Shown: positions 36,023-44,692 of the stretch, one piece after another
Layout of the letters: each line of letters opens with the position of its first letter
How positions within the stretch are numbered: the first letter of the stretch is position 1
NCBI GenBank assembly: GCA_025454405.1
Contig: JALOON010000038.1
Location: 1 to 64,000 of the forward strand
Origin: Oscillatoriaceae cyanobacterium Prado104
Lineage (GTDB): Bacteria > Cyanobacteriota > Cyanobacteriia > Cyanobacteriales > Microcoleaceae
DNA length: 64,000 bases
Direction of reading: 5' to 3'
Made by a program: the position numbers and the translations under genes
The notes under the pieces: model-generated
Seen by the model: the letters and a program-made list of their open reading frames with translations, nothing else
Database searches by the model: none
Told to the model about the DNA's origin: nothing

Positions 36023-37039
36023 TTTGATTTCGCTTGTAGTGCGATCGTCCCCGCTCGCGAATTCAGTATTATTATGTTGTAGCGCGCGGAGACGATCGCG
36101 CTCGTACCGCAGTAAAGTGATTTGAGTTGATACCAGATCGATATTAAATAGATCCACAGCCCAGACAGCTAGAAAATTCTCGATGGGGAAACATATTGTT
36201 ACGATTGCATTTACCTCCTTCCCTCTTCCTTCTTCCTTCTTCCCTCTTCCCTCTTCCCTCTTCCCTCTTCCTTCTTCCCTCTTCCTTCTTCCTTCTTCCT
36301 TCTTCCTTCTTCCTTCTTCCTTCTTCCCTCTTCCTTCTTCCTTCTTCCTTCTTCCTTCTTCCTTCTTCCTTCTTCCTTCAGAAACCCTTCTGTTATAAAA
36401 GAGCATGACAGGCGTGACGGAGGAGTTTGTCGCACCTGTCGTGCGGTTTCTAGCAAATACAACCGACCGATGACCGGTGATTTAAGTATGCCCGTCTGAA
36501 TATTTTTGCAACCATCTGCGATCGGGTGGTTTCCCCATCATTCGATCGGGTGATTTAATTTTAGCCGATCGGGTGATGCGGCACGGTAAAATTTGTTGTG
36601 TTCCCAACTGGCTATTAGTCATTGCAAATGACGAAAAACCTCCAAAATACGCGGAATTCCCCAATCGGATCGGATCGGTAAAGTTTGCCAAATCCGGTTT
36701 GCGAGTCATGGCAGGATTTATTATCGCATTCGACGGTGAAAAACCCGCTGCCAGGTAGCAGAGTGTCAAGTTTGCCGCAGCAGCAATTCTGAGAACGAAC
36801 CAGGAAGCGCGCAAGTAAAACAATATAGTTTAAATACGATCGCAATTCCGACAATCGCAAATCTCATGAAATCGCAAATCTCCAATCTCCAATCTCAAAT
36901 ATTTGAAAATATTTGAATTTTCCGTAAAGCCGATGACAACTGTTGGAGCGAAAGGCTAAGCTAGTTGCAAGCTGTAACTTCCTAGCTAGGCACGCACACC
37001 GCAGTCAATTTCATTGGGCTTTCAAATGGGCTTTCAAAT
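36023..37039. other. 1-kb intergenic region
   Basis: No convincing gene. It includes the long heptamer array at 36215-36380, three copies of a 12-mer CGATCGGGTGAT-type motif at about 36520-36580, and GCGCGATCG motifs. Short frames around 36480-36860 on both strands lack ribosome-binding sites and recognisable features. Directly before the ABC gene the repeated TTTCAAATGGGC occurs twice. Confidence 0.5.
36215..36380. repeat. Longest heptamer array (TTCCTTC, about 23 units)
   Basis: About 165 nt of CTTCCTT/CTTCCCT 7-bp units, all pyrimidine on the plus strand. This is the reverse-complement equivalent of the GGAAGAA array at 12.05 kb. Open frames through it encode only low-complexity peptides. 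Confidence 0.97.
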
Positions 37040-37990
37040 ATGGTAAAAGAATTAGCGATCGACACTCGCGGGCTCACGAAACAATTCGACCGTCACATAG
37101 CCGTTAATGACATCGACTTGCAAATCGCGACCGGCGAAATCTGCGGGTTGATCGGCCCTAACGGTGCCGGCAAAACTACTTTGTTGCGAATGTTAGCTGC
37201 CGCCGAAGAGCCCACTACAGGGGAAATTTACATTAACGGCAGCCGCTTGCTGCGCGATCGATCTAACCCAATTCTCAAACAGCGCATCGGCTTTCTTCCC
37301 GACGATTTTCCCCTGTACGATGACCTGACTGTTTGGGATTATTTAGATTACTTTGGTCGGCTCTACAACTTGCGTCAACCCCGCCGCCGAGAGCGTATTT
37401 ACGCAGTTTTAGAACTGGTGCAATTAACTAACAAGCGCAACAGCTTAATTTCCACTCTGTCACGGGGGATGAAACAGCGTTTGAGTTTGGGTAGAACTAT
37501 CATTCACGAACCGCTATTGCTGCTGTTAGACGAGCCGGTTTCCGGTTTAGATCCGATCGCGCGATCGCACTTCCGGGAAATTATCAAAGCTTTGCAAGAA
37601 GCCGGGATGACTGTAGTGATATCATCTCACGTTCTCAGCGATTTAGCCGAACTTTGCACCTGGGTAGGGATTATGGAATTCGGTTATCTCGTCGAAAGCG
37701 CGCCTCTGCAAGAGCTGTACAAACGCCTTAGCAAACAGCAAATTTTCATCGCAACTTTAGGCAATTTAGACGAGTTGGTAGCCGAAATCAAAAACTTTCC
37801 TTGGGTAGAAAGTTGGGAGATTCTGCCCGAATCCCAACAGGTGTGCGTTCATTTTTCAGGCAGCCGGGAAGACGCAGCAAAATTACTGCGATCGCTCGTC
37901 AATGCTAACATTCCGCTAACAGAATTCCACTGCACTCAAGAAGACCTAGAAACCATTTTCCTCAAAATGGGACACAAACAAGCATCGTAA
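37040..37990 (+). CDS. ABC transporter ATP-binding protein
   Basis: A 316-residue cytoplasmic ATPase of the exporter/ABC-2 class. Walker A GLIGPNGAGKTTLLR (about 36-50), Q-loop FLPDDFPLYDDL, signature LSRGMKQRLSLG and Walker B LLLLDEPVSGLDP are all intact, followed by the switch His in VVISSHVLSD. The C-terminal extension (about 230-316) resembles the regulatory tail of ABC-2 ATPases. It is followed by two permeases that should supply the membrane part. Substrate unknown. Confidence 0.92.
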   Translation: MVKELAIDTRGLTKQFDRHIAVNDIDLQIATGEICGLIGPNGAGKTTLLRMLAAAEEPTTGEIYINGSRLLRDRSNPILKQRIGFLPDDFPLYDDLTVWDYLDYFGRLYNLRQPRRRERIYAVLELVQLTNKRNSLISTLSRGMKQRLSLGRTIIHEPLLLLLDEPVSGLDPIARSHFREIIKALQEAGMTVVISSHVLSDLAELCTWVGIMEFGYLVESAPLQELYKRLSKQQIFIATLGNLDELVAEIKNFPWVESWEILPESQQVCVHFSGSREDAAKLLRSLVNANIPLTEFHCTQEDLETIFLKMGHKQAS

Positions 37991-38004
37991 ACAGCGGATA
38001 ACCA

Positions 38005-38131
38005 GGACTTTTGCAGATCTGAGTTTTAAGTTTTAAGTTTTGAATAAAAAAACTGTCTTGAACTCAAAACTCAAAATTCAAAACTCAAAACTCCTTACCA
38101 ACTGTCAACTATCAACTGTCAACTATCAACT
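38005..38131. repeat. Heptamer repeats between ABC ATPase and permease
   Basis: TTTTAAG/TTTTGAA units, AAAACTC units and TCAACTA/TCAACTG units follow one another and end immediately before the permease ATG. Confidence 0.85.
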
Positions 38132-39814
38132 ATGACACTCAACTTGCTCGACGAAATTGGTAACTGGAATTCCCAGTTATTTCGCGAACTCAAAGGCCGT
38201 TTGAAAATAGGAAATATCGCGATCGCCAGTGCTTTATCTATTTGCGGTCAATTGCTGCTGTTCATGTCGTTTCAAGCCCAGATACCCGTCGCTCCTGAGG
38301 CTGGCAAATACACTGACCCCATTCACAGCAGATTTTGCACTGAATTCGATAAGATCAATTACTCGACAAAGTGCATCAAAGATGCAGCCGGAAACTTTGC
38401 TATTAACTGGCAGTCTTGGTGGCTGGAAATATTCGTTTATCTGAGTATATTTAGCGCGATCGTGCTATTTGTAGCGGGTGCTTACATGCTCGTGAGCGAC
38501 TTAGATAAAGAAGAAAGGCGAGGCACTTTGAACTTTATTCGCCTCAGCCCCCAATCTGCCACCACCATATTTACCGGCAAAATTCTCGGCGTTCCAATCT
38601 TGTTGTATCTAGCAGGAATTCTCGCTGTACCGCTGCATCTATACAGCGGTTTAACAGCTCAAATACCGCTGCATTATATTTTATGTTTCTACCTCGCGAT
38701 CGCGGCTAGCTGTGCTTTATTTTACAGTGGCGCGATGCTATTCGGTTTGACAACCAGTTGGTTGGGAGGGTTTCAACCTTGGTTGGCTGCCACTGCGGTT
38801 TTGTTTTACATTACCGTAGCTTTTAATATGCCCTCATCAAACAATGCTTTTGACTTAGTAACGTTTTTGTCTCCGGCTGCTGTTTTGAAATTATCAGCCG
38901 TTCGAGCGATCGGTCCAGTTACTGAAGACCGCTATTATGAATTGAATTGGTTAGTTAGAAGTTTCGATCGAGTGCAGTGCTTTGGCTTGCCAGTTGGCGC
39001 GACTCTGGCACTTGGTACTGCGTTAACTGTATTGATTTGTGCGATGGGAACCTATTGGATGTGGCAGGGATGGCAGCGTCGTTTTCCCAACCCCAGCGCC
39101 ACAGTTTTGAGCAAGCGACAAAGTTATTTGCTAGTCCTCTGCGGCCAGCCAATACTTTTAGGCTTTGCACTCCAATCCAAAATAGCAGAAGGAGAAAATC
39201 TCACAGCTTTATCCTTGCTAAATTTGTTTCTGTTTGCAGGTTTAATAGCTGCACTAACTCCCGAAAGACAAGCTTTGTTTGATTGGGCGAGATATCGCAA
39301 ACAAATATTGCCCAGCAGTCAGAAATTGTGGCGGCGCTATGCCATTCTCGATTTGATTTGGAGCGAAAAAAGCCCCGCTGAAATTGCGATCGGCATTAAC
39401 CTGCTAATTTCGACACTGATTTTAACAGCTTGGATGCTAGATTTCCGAGTCCTCTGTTTCATGATTCTTGTGGCAAATTTCATCCTGATTTACGCCGCCG
39501 CCGCCCAATTATTCCTATTTCTCAAAAGTCGCAATCAGGCAATTTGGGCGGTGTGCGCGGTTGGATGCGCTATCTGTTTGCCGCCAATAGTTTTATCGAT
39601 GCTTTCCCTCAGCGCACATGAAAATCCTTTAATCTGGATGTTGTCCGTATTTCCCGGTTTTGATTCTTGGTCAGCCATCAACAGTGTGCCAGCAACTACG
39701 ATTTTTCTTTCCATGTTAGGTCAGTGGACTGTGTTGGTGTTGCTCAATCTGAAATTGACTTGGCAATTGAAACTTGCTGGCGAATCAGCTTCTAAGGCTT
39801 TGTTGAAGGCTTGA
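38132..39814 (+). CDS. ABC-2-type permease, paralogue 1
   Basis: A 560-residue membrane protein with about 12 hydrophobic segments. The region DLDKEERRGTLNFIRLSPQS, GKILGVPILLYLAGIL and a TMWQGWQRRFPNP-like loop are shared with the next gene. The N-terminus MTLNLLDEIGNWNSQLFREL matches its paralogue. It has an extra loop of about 40 residues (about 55-95) with two cysteines in the first extracytoplasmic region. It probably forms the translocation pore with the upstream ATPase. The gap to the ATPase (141 nt) is filled with heptamer repeats. Confidence 0.8.
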   Translation: MTLNLLDEIGNWNSQLFRELKGRLKIGNIAIASALSICGQLLLFMSFQAQIPVAPEAGKYTDPIHSRFCTEFDKINYSTKCIKDAAGNFAINWQSWWLEIFVYLSIFSAIVLFVAGAYMLVSDLDKEERRGTLNFIRLSPQSATTIFTGKILGVPILLYLAGILAVPLHLYSGLTAQIPLHYILCFYLAIAASCALFYSGAMLFGLTTSWLGGFQPWLAATAVLFYITVAFNMPSSNNAFDLVTFLSPAAVLKLSAVRAIGPVTEDRYYELNWLVRSFDRVQCFGLPVGATLALGTALTVLICAMGTYWMWQGWQRRFPNPSATVLSKRQSYLLVLCGQPILLGFALQSKIAEGENLTALSLLNLFLFAGLIAALTPERQALFDWARYRKQILPSSQKLWRRYAILDLIWSEKSPAEIAIGINLLISTLILTAWMLDFRVLCFMILVANFILIYAAAAQLFLFLKSRNQAIWAVCAVGCAICLPPIVLSMLSLSAHENPLIWMLSVFPGFDSWSAINSVPATTIFLSMLGQWTVLVLLNLKLTWQLKLAGESASKALLKA

Positions 39815-39856
39815 AATTGCATATCTTTTCATGTGCGATTTATTAGCCTTCAGATC

Positions 39857-40033
39857 TCGATCCCCCCTAGCCCCCCTTAAGAAGGGGGGAACCGGAAGCC
39901 CTCAAAGTCCCCCTTTTTAAGGGGAATTTAGGGGGATCGAGACTCGGAGAACAGCGAGATTTCTCCAGCACTCAAAGTCCCCCTTCTTAAGGGGGATTTA
40001 GGGGGATCGAGACTCGGAGAACAGCGAGATTTC
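39857..40033 (+). repeat. C-rich/G-rich palindromic repeats, two to three copies
   Basis: CCCCCCTAGCCCCCC/TTAAGAAGGGGGG at about 39861-39890, then two near-identical units of about 65 bp at about 39898-39968 and 39969-40033. Each unit runs CTCAAAGTCCCCC to GATCGAGACTCGGAGAACAG. Confidence 0.9.
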
Positions 40034-40094
40034 TAGTAATTTTCCGTATAAATTAAGTCTTGAACTCATACCTGACAACTAATAACTATTTCCC

Positions 40095-41651
40095 ATGAAA
40101 CTCAACTTACTTGACGCGATCGGTAACTGGAACCCGCAGTTATTTCGAGAACTCAAAGGTCGTTTGAAAATAGGCAATGTCGCGATCGCCAGCATCTTAT
40201 CTCTCGGCGGTCAATTGCTGTTGTTCTTGTATGTGTACGTTCAGCCAAATGTTGGTACTTTTGACAGTCAGGATTATTGGTTAGACTTGTTCGTCCTCCT
40301 GAGTATATTTAGCACGATCGGGCTGTTAGTAGCAGGCACTTATATGCTCGTAAGCGACTTAGATAAAGAAGAACGTCGCGGCACTCTGAACTTTATTCGC
40401 CTCAGCCCCCAACCTGCCACCGCAATTTTTACAGGCAAAATTCTCGGCGTTCCAATCTTGCTCTATTTAGCAGGAATTCTCGCCATCCCCCTGCACCTGT
40501 ACAGCGGATTAAGAACTCAAATACCGCTACATTATATTTTATGTTTTTATGTCGCGATCGCGGCTAGCTGTGCTTTATTTTATAGCAGTGCAATGCTATT
40601 TGGTTTAACAACCAGTTGGTTGGGAGGATTTCAACCTTGGTTAGCCAGCGCTGCGGTTTTTGTGTTATCTTGGATTTCTGCACTCCCGTTAACGAGGACT
40701 GCTTGGGATGGGCTAGCATTTTCATCTCCCGTTACTATCCTGAAATATCTGCTTTTTGGAGTTGTTAAAAAAGGTTATTATTTCTATGGGTTAGTAGTTG
40801 CAGATTTAGAAAAATTGCAATGGTTTTACTCGCCAGTCGGTACAAATATTGCGAGCGCCATTGCTTTGTATCTTTCAATCTGCGCGCTTGGCACTTATTG
40901 GATGTGGCAGGGATGGCAGCGCCGTTTTCCCAACCCCAACACCACAGTTTTGAGCAAGCAGCAAAGTTATTTGCTAGTTATCTGCTTTCAGTCCATAATT
41001 TTAGGCTTTGCACTCCAATCGAACTCTTCAGACTACGATATACTCAGTTTACTTATCTTTAATTTGCTGATGTTCTTAGCTTTAATTGCAGCTTTAACAT
41101 CAGACAGACAATCTTTGTACGATTGGGCGAGGTATCGCAAACAAATCGTTCGCAGCGATCGAAGATTGTGGAGGTGCTACCCACTACTAGATTTAATTTG
41201 GAGCGAAAAAAGTCCGGCTATGGTTGCGATCGCGATCGATTTCCTCATTTCAGTAATAATTTTAATACCTTGGGTGCTATTGGAAAAAGTTGATGCAAGT
41301 GGATTTGGTCTGATTCTCTGCTTGAACCTGATTCTAATTTACGCAACCATCGCCCAAATATTCCTATTTACCCAAATCCCATGTCGGGAAATTTTGGCGA
41401 TCTCTGCAGTCAGCATTGCTATTTCCGGACCAATTTTATTTATGCTATCAAACTCACCAGGAAAAGCTCCTATTTTGTGGTTGTCTTCAGCCTTTGGTAT
41501 TGGATGTCTGTGGTCTTCCAAAGAGCCAGTAAATACCTTTTTAATCTCCATACTCTGTCAGTGGAGTGTTTTGTTGTTGTTGAACATCAAATTGATGTCG
41601 CAACTGAAAACCGCAGGGCAATCAGCTTCTAAAGCTTTACTGAAAACCTGA
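40095..41651 (+). CDS. ABC-2-type permease, paralogue 2
   Basis: A 518-residue membrane protein, a tandem duplicate of the preceding permease: MKLNLLDAIGNWNPQLFREL, then the same DLDKEERRGTLNFIRLSP and FGLTTSWLGGFQPWL blocks. It lacks the cysteine-bearing extracytoplasmic loop of paralogue 1. The middle (about 200-240) diverges most. The two permeases may form a heterodimer with the single ATPase. The gap of about 280 nt contains palindromic repeats. Confidence 0.8.
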   Translation: MKLNLLDAIGNWNPQLFRELKGRLKIGNVAIASILSLGGQLLLFLYVYVQPNVGTFDSQDYWLDLFVLLSIFSTIGLLVAGTYMLVSDLDKEERRGTLNFIRLSPQPATAIFTGKILGVPILLYLAGILAIPLHLYSGLRTQIPLHYILCFYVAIAASCALFYSSAMLFGLTTSWLGGFQPWLASAAVFVLSWISALPLTRTAWDGLAFSSPVTILKYLLFGVVKKGYYFYGLVVADLEKLQWFYSPVGTNIASAIALYLSICALGTYWMWQGWQRRFPNPNTTVLSKQQSYLLVICFQSIILGFALQSNSSDYDILSLLIFNLLMFLALIAALTSDRQSLYDWARYRKQIVRSDRRLWRCYPLLDLIWSEKSPAMVAIAIDFLISVIILIPWVLLEKVDASGFGLILCLNLILIYATIAQIFLFTQIPCREILAISAVSIAISGPILFMLSNSPGKAPILWLSSAFGIGCLWSSKEPVNTFLISILCQWSVLLLLNIKLMSQLKTAGQSASKALLKT

Positions 41652-41671
41652 AAAAGGCAGAGATACTGAGG

Positions 41672-41842
41672 CAGAAACCGGGTTTTTTGCGAGAAGCTAA
41701 GGCTCAAACCTTAAATCTTGATAAAAACCCAATTTCTTGAGATTTCAAAAGTTCGATCGCTCGCGGGTGAGGCAGAAACCGGGTTTTTCGCACAATTTCC
41801 AATTTTAACCTAAAATCTCGATAAAAACCCGGTTTCTTGAGG
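41672..41842. repeat. Two GAAACCGGG-ended elements
   Basis: Copies at about 41671-41741 and 41770-41842 each begin AGAAACCGGGTTTTT and end AAAAACCCGGTTTCTTGAG (or AAACCCAATTTCTTGAG). These are inverted termini enclosing about 40 bp. They fill most of the gap before the monooxygenase; the remainder holds ATCTAAAATCC-type repeats. Confidence 0.85.
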
Positions 41843-41963
41843 TTTGTTGAGCTCGATCGCCCACCTTCAATCTAAAATCCAAAATCTAAAATCCTCCCCC
41901 TGCCCCAACTCGGAATAATTCTTTACAATAAGATCGATCGACCTTAAATAACCTTTCTTAAAA

Positions 41964-43235
41964 ATGCCCGTCAATCAACTGTCACCAACAACCGCCCCCA
42001 CCGAAACACCAAAACTCGATTTCGACATTGCCATCGCCGGCGGTGGCATCGTCGGGGCCACCTTAGCGTGCGCCTTAAAAGATTCCGGCTTAAAAATTGC
42101 CATCATTGAAACCCAACTCCCCGAAGTCGCAGCCGCCAAAAAACAAGCCTACGCCATCACCCTGCTGTCGGGAATGATACTAGAAGGTATTGGCGTCTGG
42201 CAGCAAATCTTACCGCAAATCACCACCTTCGAGCAAATTAACCTCTGCGACGGCGACTATCCTAAAATCGTCGAATTCCACCGCCCCGATTTGGGAAATA
42301 CTGGCAAATTACCCGTACCAAAATCTGCTTTAGGCTACGTTGGCGAACACCGAGTCATGCTATCGGCCTTGCACGAATGTTTGGCAAAAAATAAGAAGTT
42401 TAGTTGGGTTTGTCCCGCCGAAGTATTGCAGGTAAAATATTTAACTAACTGCGCCGAAATAGAAGTCAAACAAAACGGCGAAACTCGCACAATTCGCGCC
42501 AAATTATTAGTTGCTGCCGACGGCTCGAAATCGCGCATCCGCACCGCAGCCAACATCAACACTCGCGGCTGGAAATACTGGCAATCCTGCGTTGCTATCA
42601 CAGTCAAAGCCGAAAAAGAACACAATGATATTGCTTTTGAACGCTTTTGGCCGAGCGGTCCGATGGGAGTTTTGCCATTACCCGGAAATCGCTGTCAAAT
42701 AGTTTGGACGGCACCCCACGCCGAAGCAAAAGCTTTGCAAGAAATGGACAAAACCGAGTTTTTAAGTTTATTGAAATACCGCACTGGCGGAGTTTTAGGA
42801 AACCTGGAATTAGAGGGCGATCGCTACTTATTTCCGGTACAATTAATGCAGAGCGATCGGTATGTTTTGCCCAGATTAGCATTAGTTGGCGATGCCGCCC
42901 ACTGCTGCCATCCGGTAGGCGGACAGGGTTTGAATATGGGAATTCGAGATGCCGGGGCGATCGCCCAAATCTTGCAGGAAGCCCACCAAAAAGGCGAAGA
43001 TATCGGCGATTTGCGAGTGTTGAAACGATATCAAAACTGGCGAAAAAAAGAGAATTTGGTTGTGTTAGGATTTACCGATTTTCTAGATAGATTGTTTTCC
43101 AATACTTGGCTGCCGATCGTAGCATTTCGGCGCTTTGGATTGTGGTGCTTGCGGACAATTCCGCTGGTGAGGTTTTTAGCTTTGCGACTGATGACAGGTT
43201 TAATGGGGCGGCCGCCAGAATTAGCACAAAACTAG
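41964..43235 (+). CDS. UbiH/COQ6-family FAD monooxygenase
   Basis: A 423-residue flavoprotein hydroxylase. The N-terminal FAD fold AIAGGGIVGATLACAL is followed by the family DG motif LLVAADGSKSRIR (about 175-190) and the C-terminal FAD/ribityl motif LVGDAAHCCHPVGGQGLN. The C-terminal tail is basic and hydrophobic and may touch membranes. In proteobacteria these enzymes hydroxylate the ubiquinone ring. Cyanobacteria make plastoquinone and phylloquinone instead, so the substrate is likely another prenylated or aromatic ring and is uncertain. Transcribed alone. Confidence 0.88.
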   Translation: MPVNQLSPTTAPTETPKLDFDIAIAGGGIVGATLACALKDSGLKIAIIETQLPEVAAAKKQAYAITLLSGMILEGIGVWQQILPQITTFEQINLCDGDYPKIVEFHRPDLGNTGKLPVPKSALGYVGEHRVMLSALHECLAKNKKFSWVCPAEVLQVKYLTNCAEIEVKQNGETRTIRAKLLVAADGSKSRIRTAANINTRGWKYWQSCVAITVKAEKEHNDIAFERFWPSGPMGVLPLPGNRCQIVWTAPHAEAKALQEMDKTEFLSLLKYRTGGVLGNLELEGDRYLFPVQLMQSDRYVLPRLALVGDAAHCCHPVGGQGLNMGIRDAGAIAQILQEAHQKGEDIGDLRVLKRYQNWRKKENLVVLGFTDFLDRLFSNTWLPIVAFRRFGLWCLRTIPLVRFLALRLMTGLMGRPPELAQN

Positions 43236-43403
43236 GTTCGTAATAAGGTTCGTAGTGAGGACTTCAGTCCTCAAAAAATGCTCGCGACCATCAAAGAAAC
43301 CGTGTTCTTTCCTGAATCTTTGCACTGTTACGAAGCTTGTCGCAAAAACGCGGTACAATAATCCACTAAACTCGAACCCAGCCCTGACGGCAACAGACAA
43401 ACC

Positions 43404-44081
43404 ATGCAACACGAACAAGAACAAGAAATTCTCAACCTGCGCGATCGCCAATTAACGCCCAAACAAATTGCCCGAAAGTTAGGATTGAAAACATCCGAAG
43501 TCAGTACCTTTCTTAGATCTCATGCAGAACAAACAGCCGCCGATCGCACCGAAAAAGGAGAGTTATTGCCCGTTGCTCAATGTCTCGTGGATGTAGATTT
43601 TGCGAAGGCCTTGCTGCGCAATGAAAGCTCTGAAGCGGGCGGTTTGGGTTTAGTAATGGTTACTCGTTCCAAGGGATACAATCGTTTTGTTGCAGCCACT
43701 TATTTGATCGACTACTGGTGTTTGGGAGTCAAGGATACCATTCCGCCACGTAACTGCAACGATAGCCAATATAAAAATCTCGTTGAGAATTCTTACTCGC
43801 CGTTTGGGCAACAATACGAGGAGATTAGTTTAGAGCAAGCACAAGCCCTGGTTTGGGGCGCGGTAGCTTATGCCAAAACATTAGGCTTTGAACCGCATCG
43901 CGATTTCGAGCAGTCGAAGACTCATTTAGGAGAATTAACTAGCGAAATAGGGTTGAAATTCGGTCACAACGGAAAACCTTGTTATGTTGAAGGGCCTTAC
44001 GACAATACAACGAAAATTATCAATACGCTTAGAAACTCTGTGGGAGACGGTAATTTCGATTACTTGTTTGGAATTGGGTAG
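43404..44081 (+). CDS. HTH-containing protein, unknown function
   Basis: A 225-residue protein. Residues about 8-40 look like a helix-turn-helix (LRDRQLTPKQIARKLGLKTS, EVSTFLRSHAEQ). The rest is a conserved-looking globular domain (CLVDVDFAKALL, VTRSKGYNRFVAATYLIDYW, EISLEQAQALVWGAVAYAKT) ending in GDGNFDYLFGIG. There is no signal peptide or membrane segment. I do not recognise the second domain; its pattern resembles proteins annotated only as domains of unknown function. A GTGAGGACTTCAGTCCTC-type palindrome lies upstream. DNA binding is inferred from the N-terminal motif only. Confidence 0.75.
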   Translation: MQHEQEQEILNLRDRQLTPKQIARKLGLKTSEVSTFLRSHAEQTAADRTEKGELLPVAQCLVDVDFAKALLRNESSEAGGLGLVMVTRSKGYNRFVAATYLIDYWCLGVKDTIPPRNCNDSQYKNLVENSYSPFGQQYEEISLEQAQALVWGAVAYAKTLGFEPHRDFEQSKTHLGELTSEIGLKFGHNGKPCYVEGPYDNTTKIINTLRNSVGDGNFDYLFGIG

Positions 44082-44258
44082 AAATTGATACGGTTCAGTA
44101 TCTACTCCTTTCTAACTTGTTACCAATGGGGTGGCGTAAAAAAAATTTACGATATTCGCGCGATCTAAGAAACCGGTTTTTTTCTCGCATCTTCGCACTG
44201 TTATTAAATCTCTCAAAAAAACCAGTTTCTGGCCGCCTAACCATCAAATACAAAACAA

Positions 44259-44315
44259 CTGCCAATAGCAAAAACTGCCAATAGCAAAAACTGCCAACAG
44301 CAAAAACTGCCAACA
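44259..44315. repeat. 16-bp tandem repeat
   Basis: Three and a half copies of GCCAATAGCAAAAACT/GCCAACAGCAAAAACT lie just downstream of the tRNA-Leu gene. The 16-bp period departs from the heptamer rule seen elsewhere. Confidence 0.9.
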
Positions 44316-44333
44316 GTTGTTTTACATATTTAA

Positions 44334-44414
44334 TGCGGATGGCGAGACTCGAACTCGCAAGGACAAGCCACACGCCCCTCAAACGTGCGCGTATACCAAT
44401 TCCGCCACATCCGC
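44334..44414 (-). tRNA. tRNA-Leu (anticodon GAG)
   Basis: On the minus strand the 81-nt gene begins GCGGATGTGGCGGAATTGGT and folds as a class II tRNA. The acceptor is GCGGATG/CATCCGC. The anticodon stem CACGT/GCGTG encloses loop TTGAGGG with GAG at positions 34-36. The variable arm is long, and the T arm is GCGAG-TTCGAGT-CTCGC. The discriminator is A, and CCA is not encoded. It reads CUC/CUU. Confidence 0.95.
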
Positions 44415-44692
44415 TTTTTGGGGATTTCCGGCATCCTCTGGGAGTTTTGGGTTGCCCGTTACAGATTCACAATACGGATTCACCAGGGGAAATCTCTGAC
44501 TCCGAACTTGTGACCTCAGAACTTGCGACCTCCGAACTTGCGCTCGTTCCCTTTTGGACTGCCGATTTACAATCATAGCACCAATAGAGGCAACTTGTAA
44601 AATAAATTTTTCTGAACTATTTCTCCAAAACCGCGATCGCGAATACCGAAAGGCATTATTCTACAAAATACTGAGTGAATTAGGCACCGAAG

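Noticed and set aside
35981..36462. Open frames of 70-141 codons on both strands near 36.2 kb
   Set aside because: They arise from the 7-bp repeat array, in which no unit contains a stop in these frames.
36482..36860. Frames of 60-113 codons on both strands
   Set aside because: No ribosome-binding site, mutually overlapping, dominated by CGATCGGGTG repeats; treated as intergenic.
44259..44315. CRISPR array from the 16-bp repeats, and from the GAAACC repeats elsewhere
   Set aside because: Repeats are directly tandem without unique spacers of constant length, and no cas genes are present.
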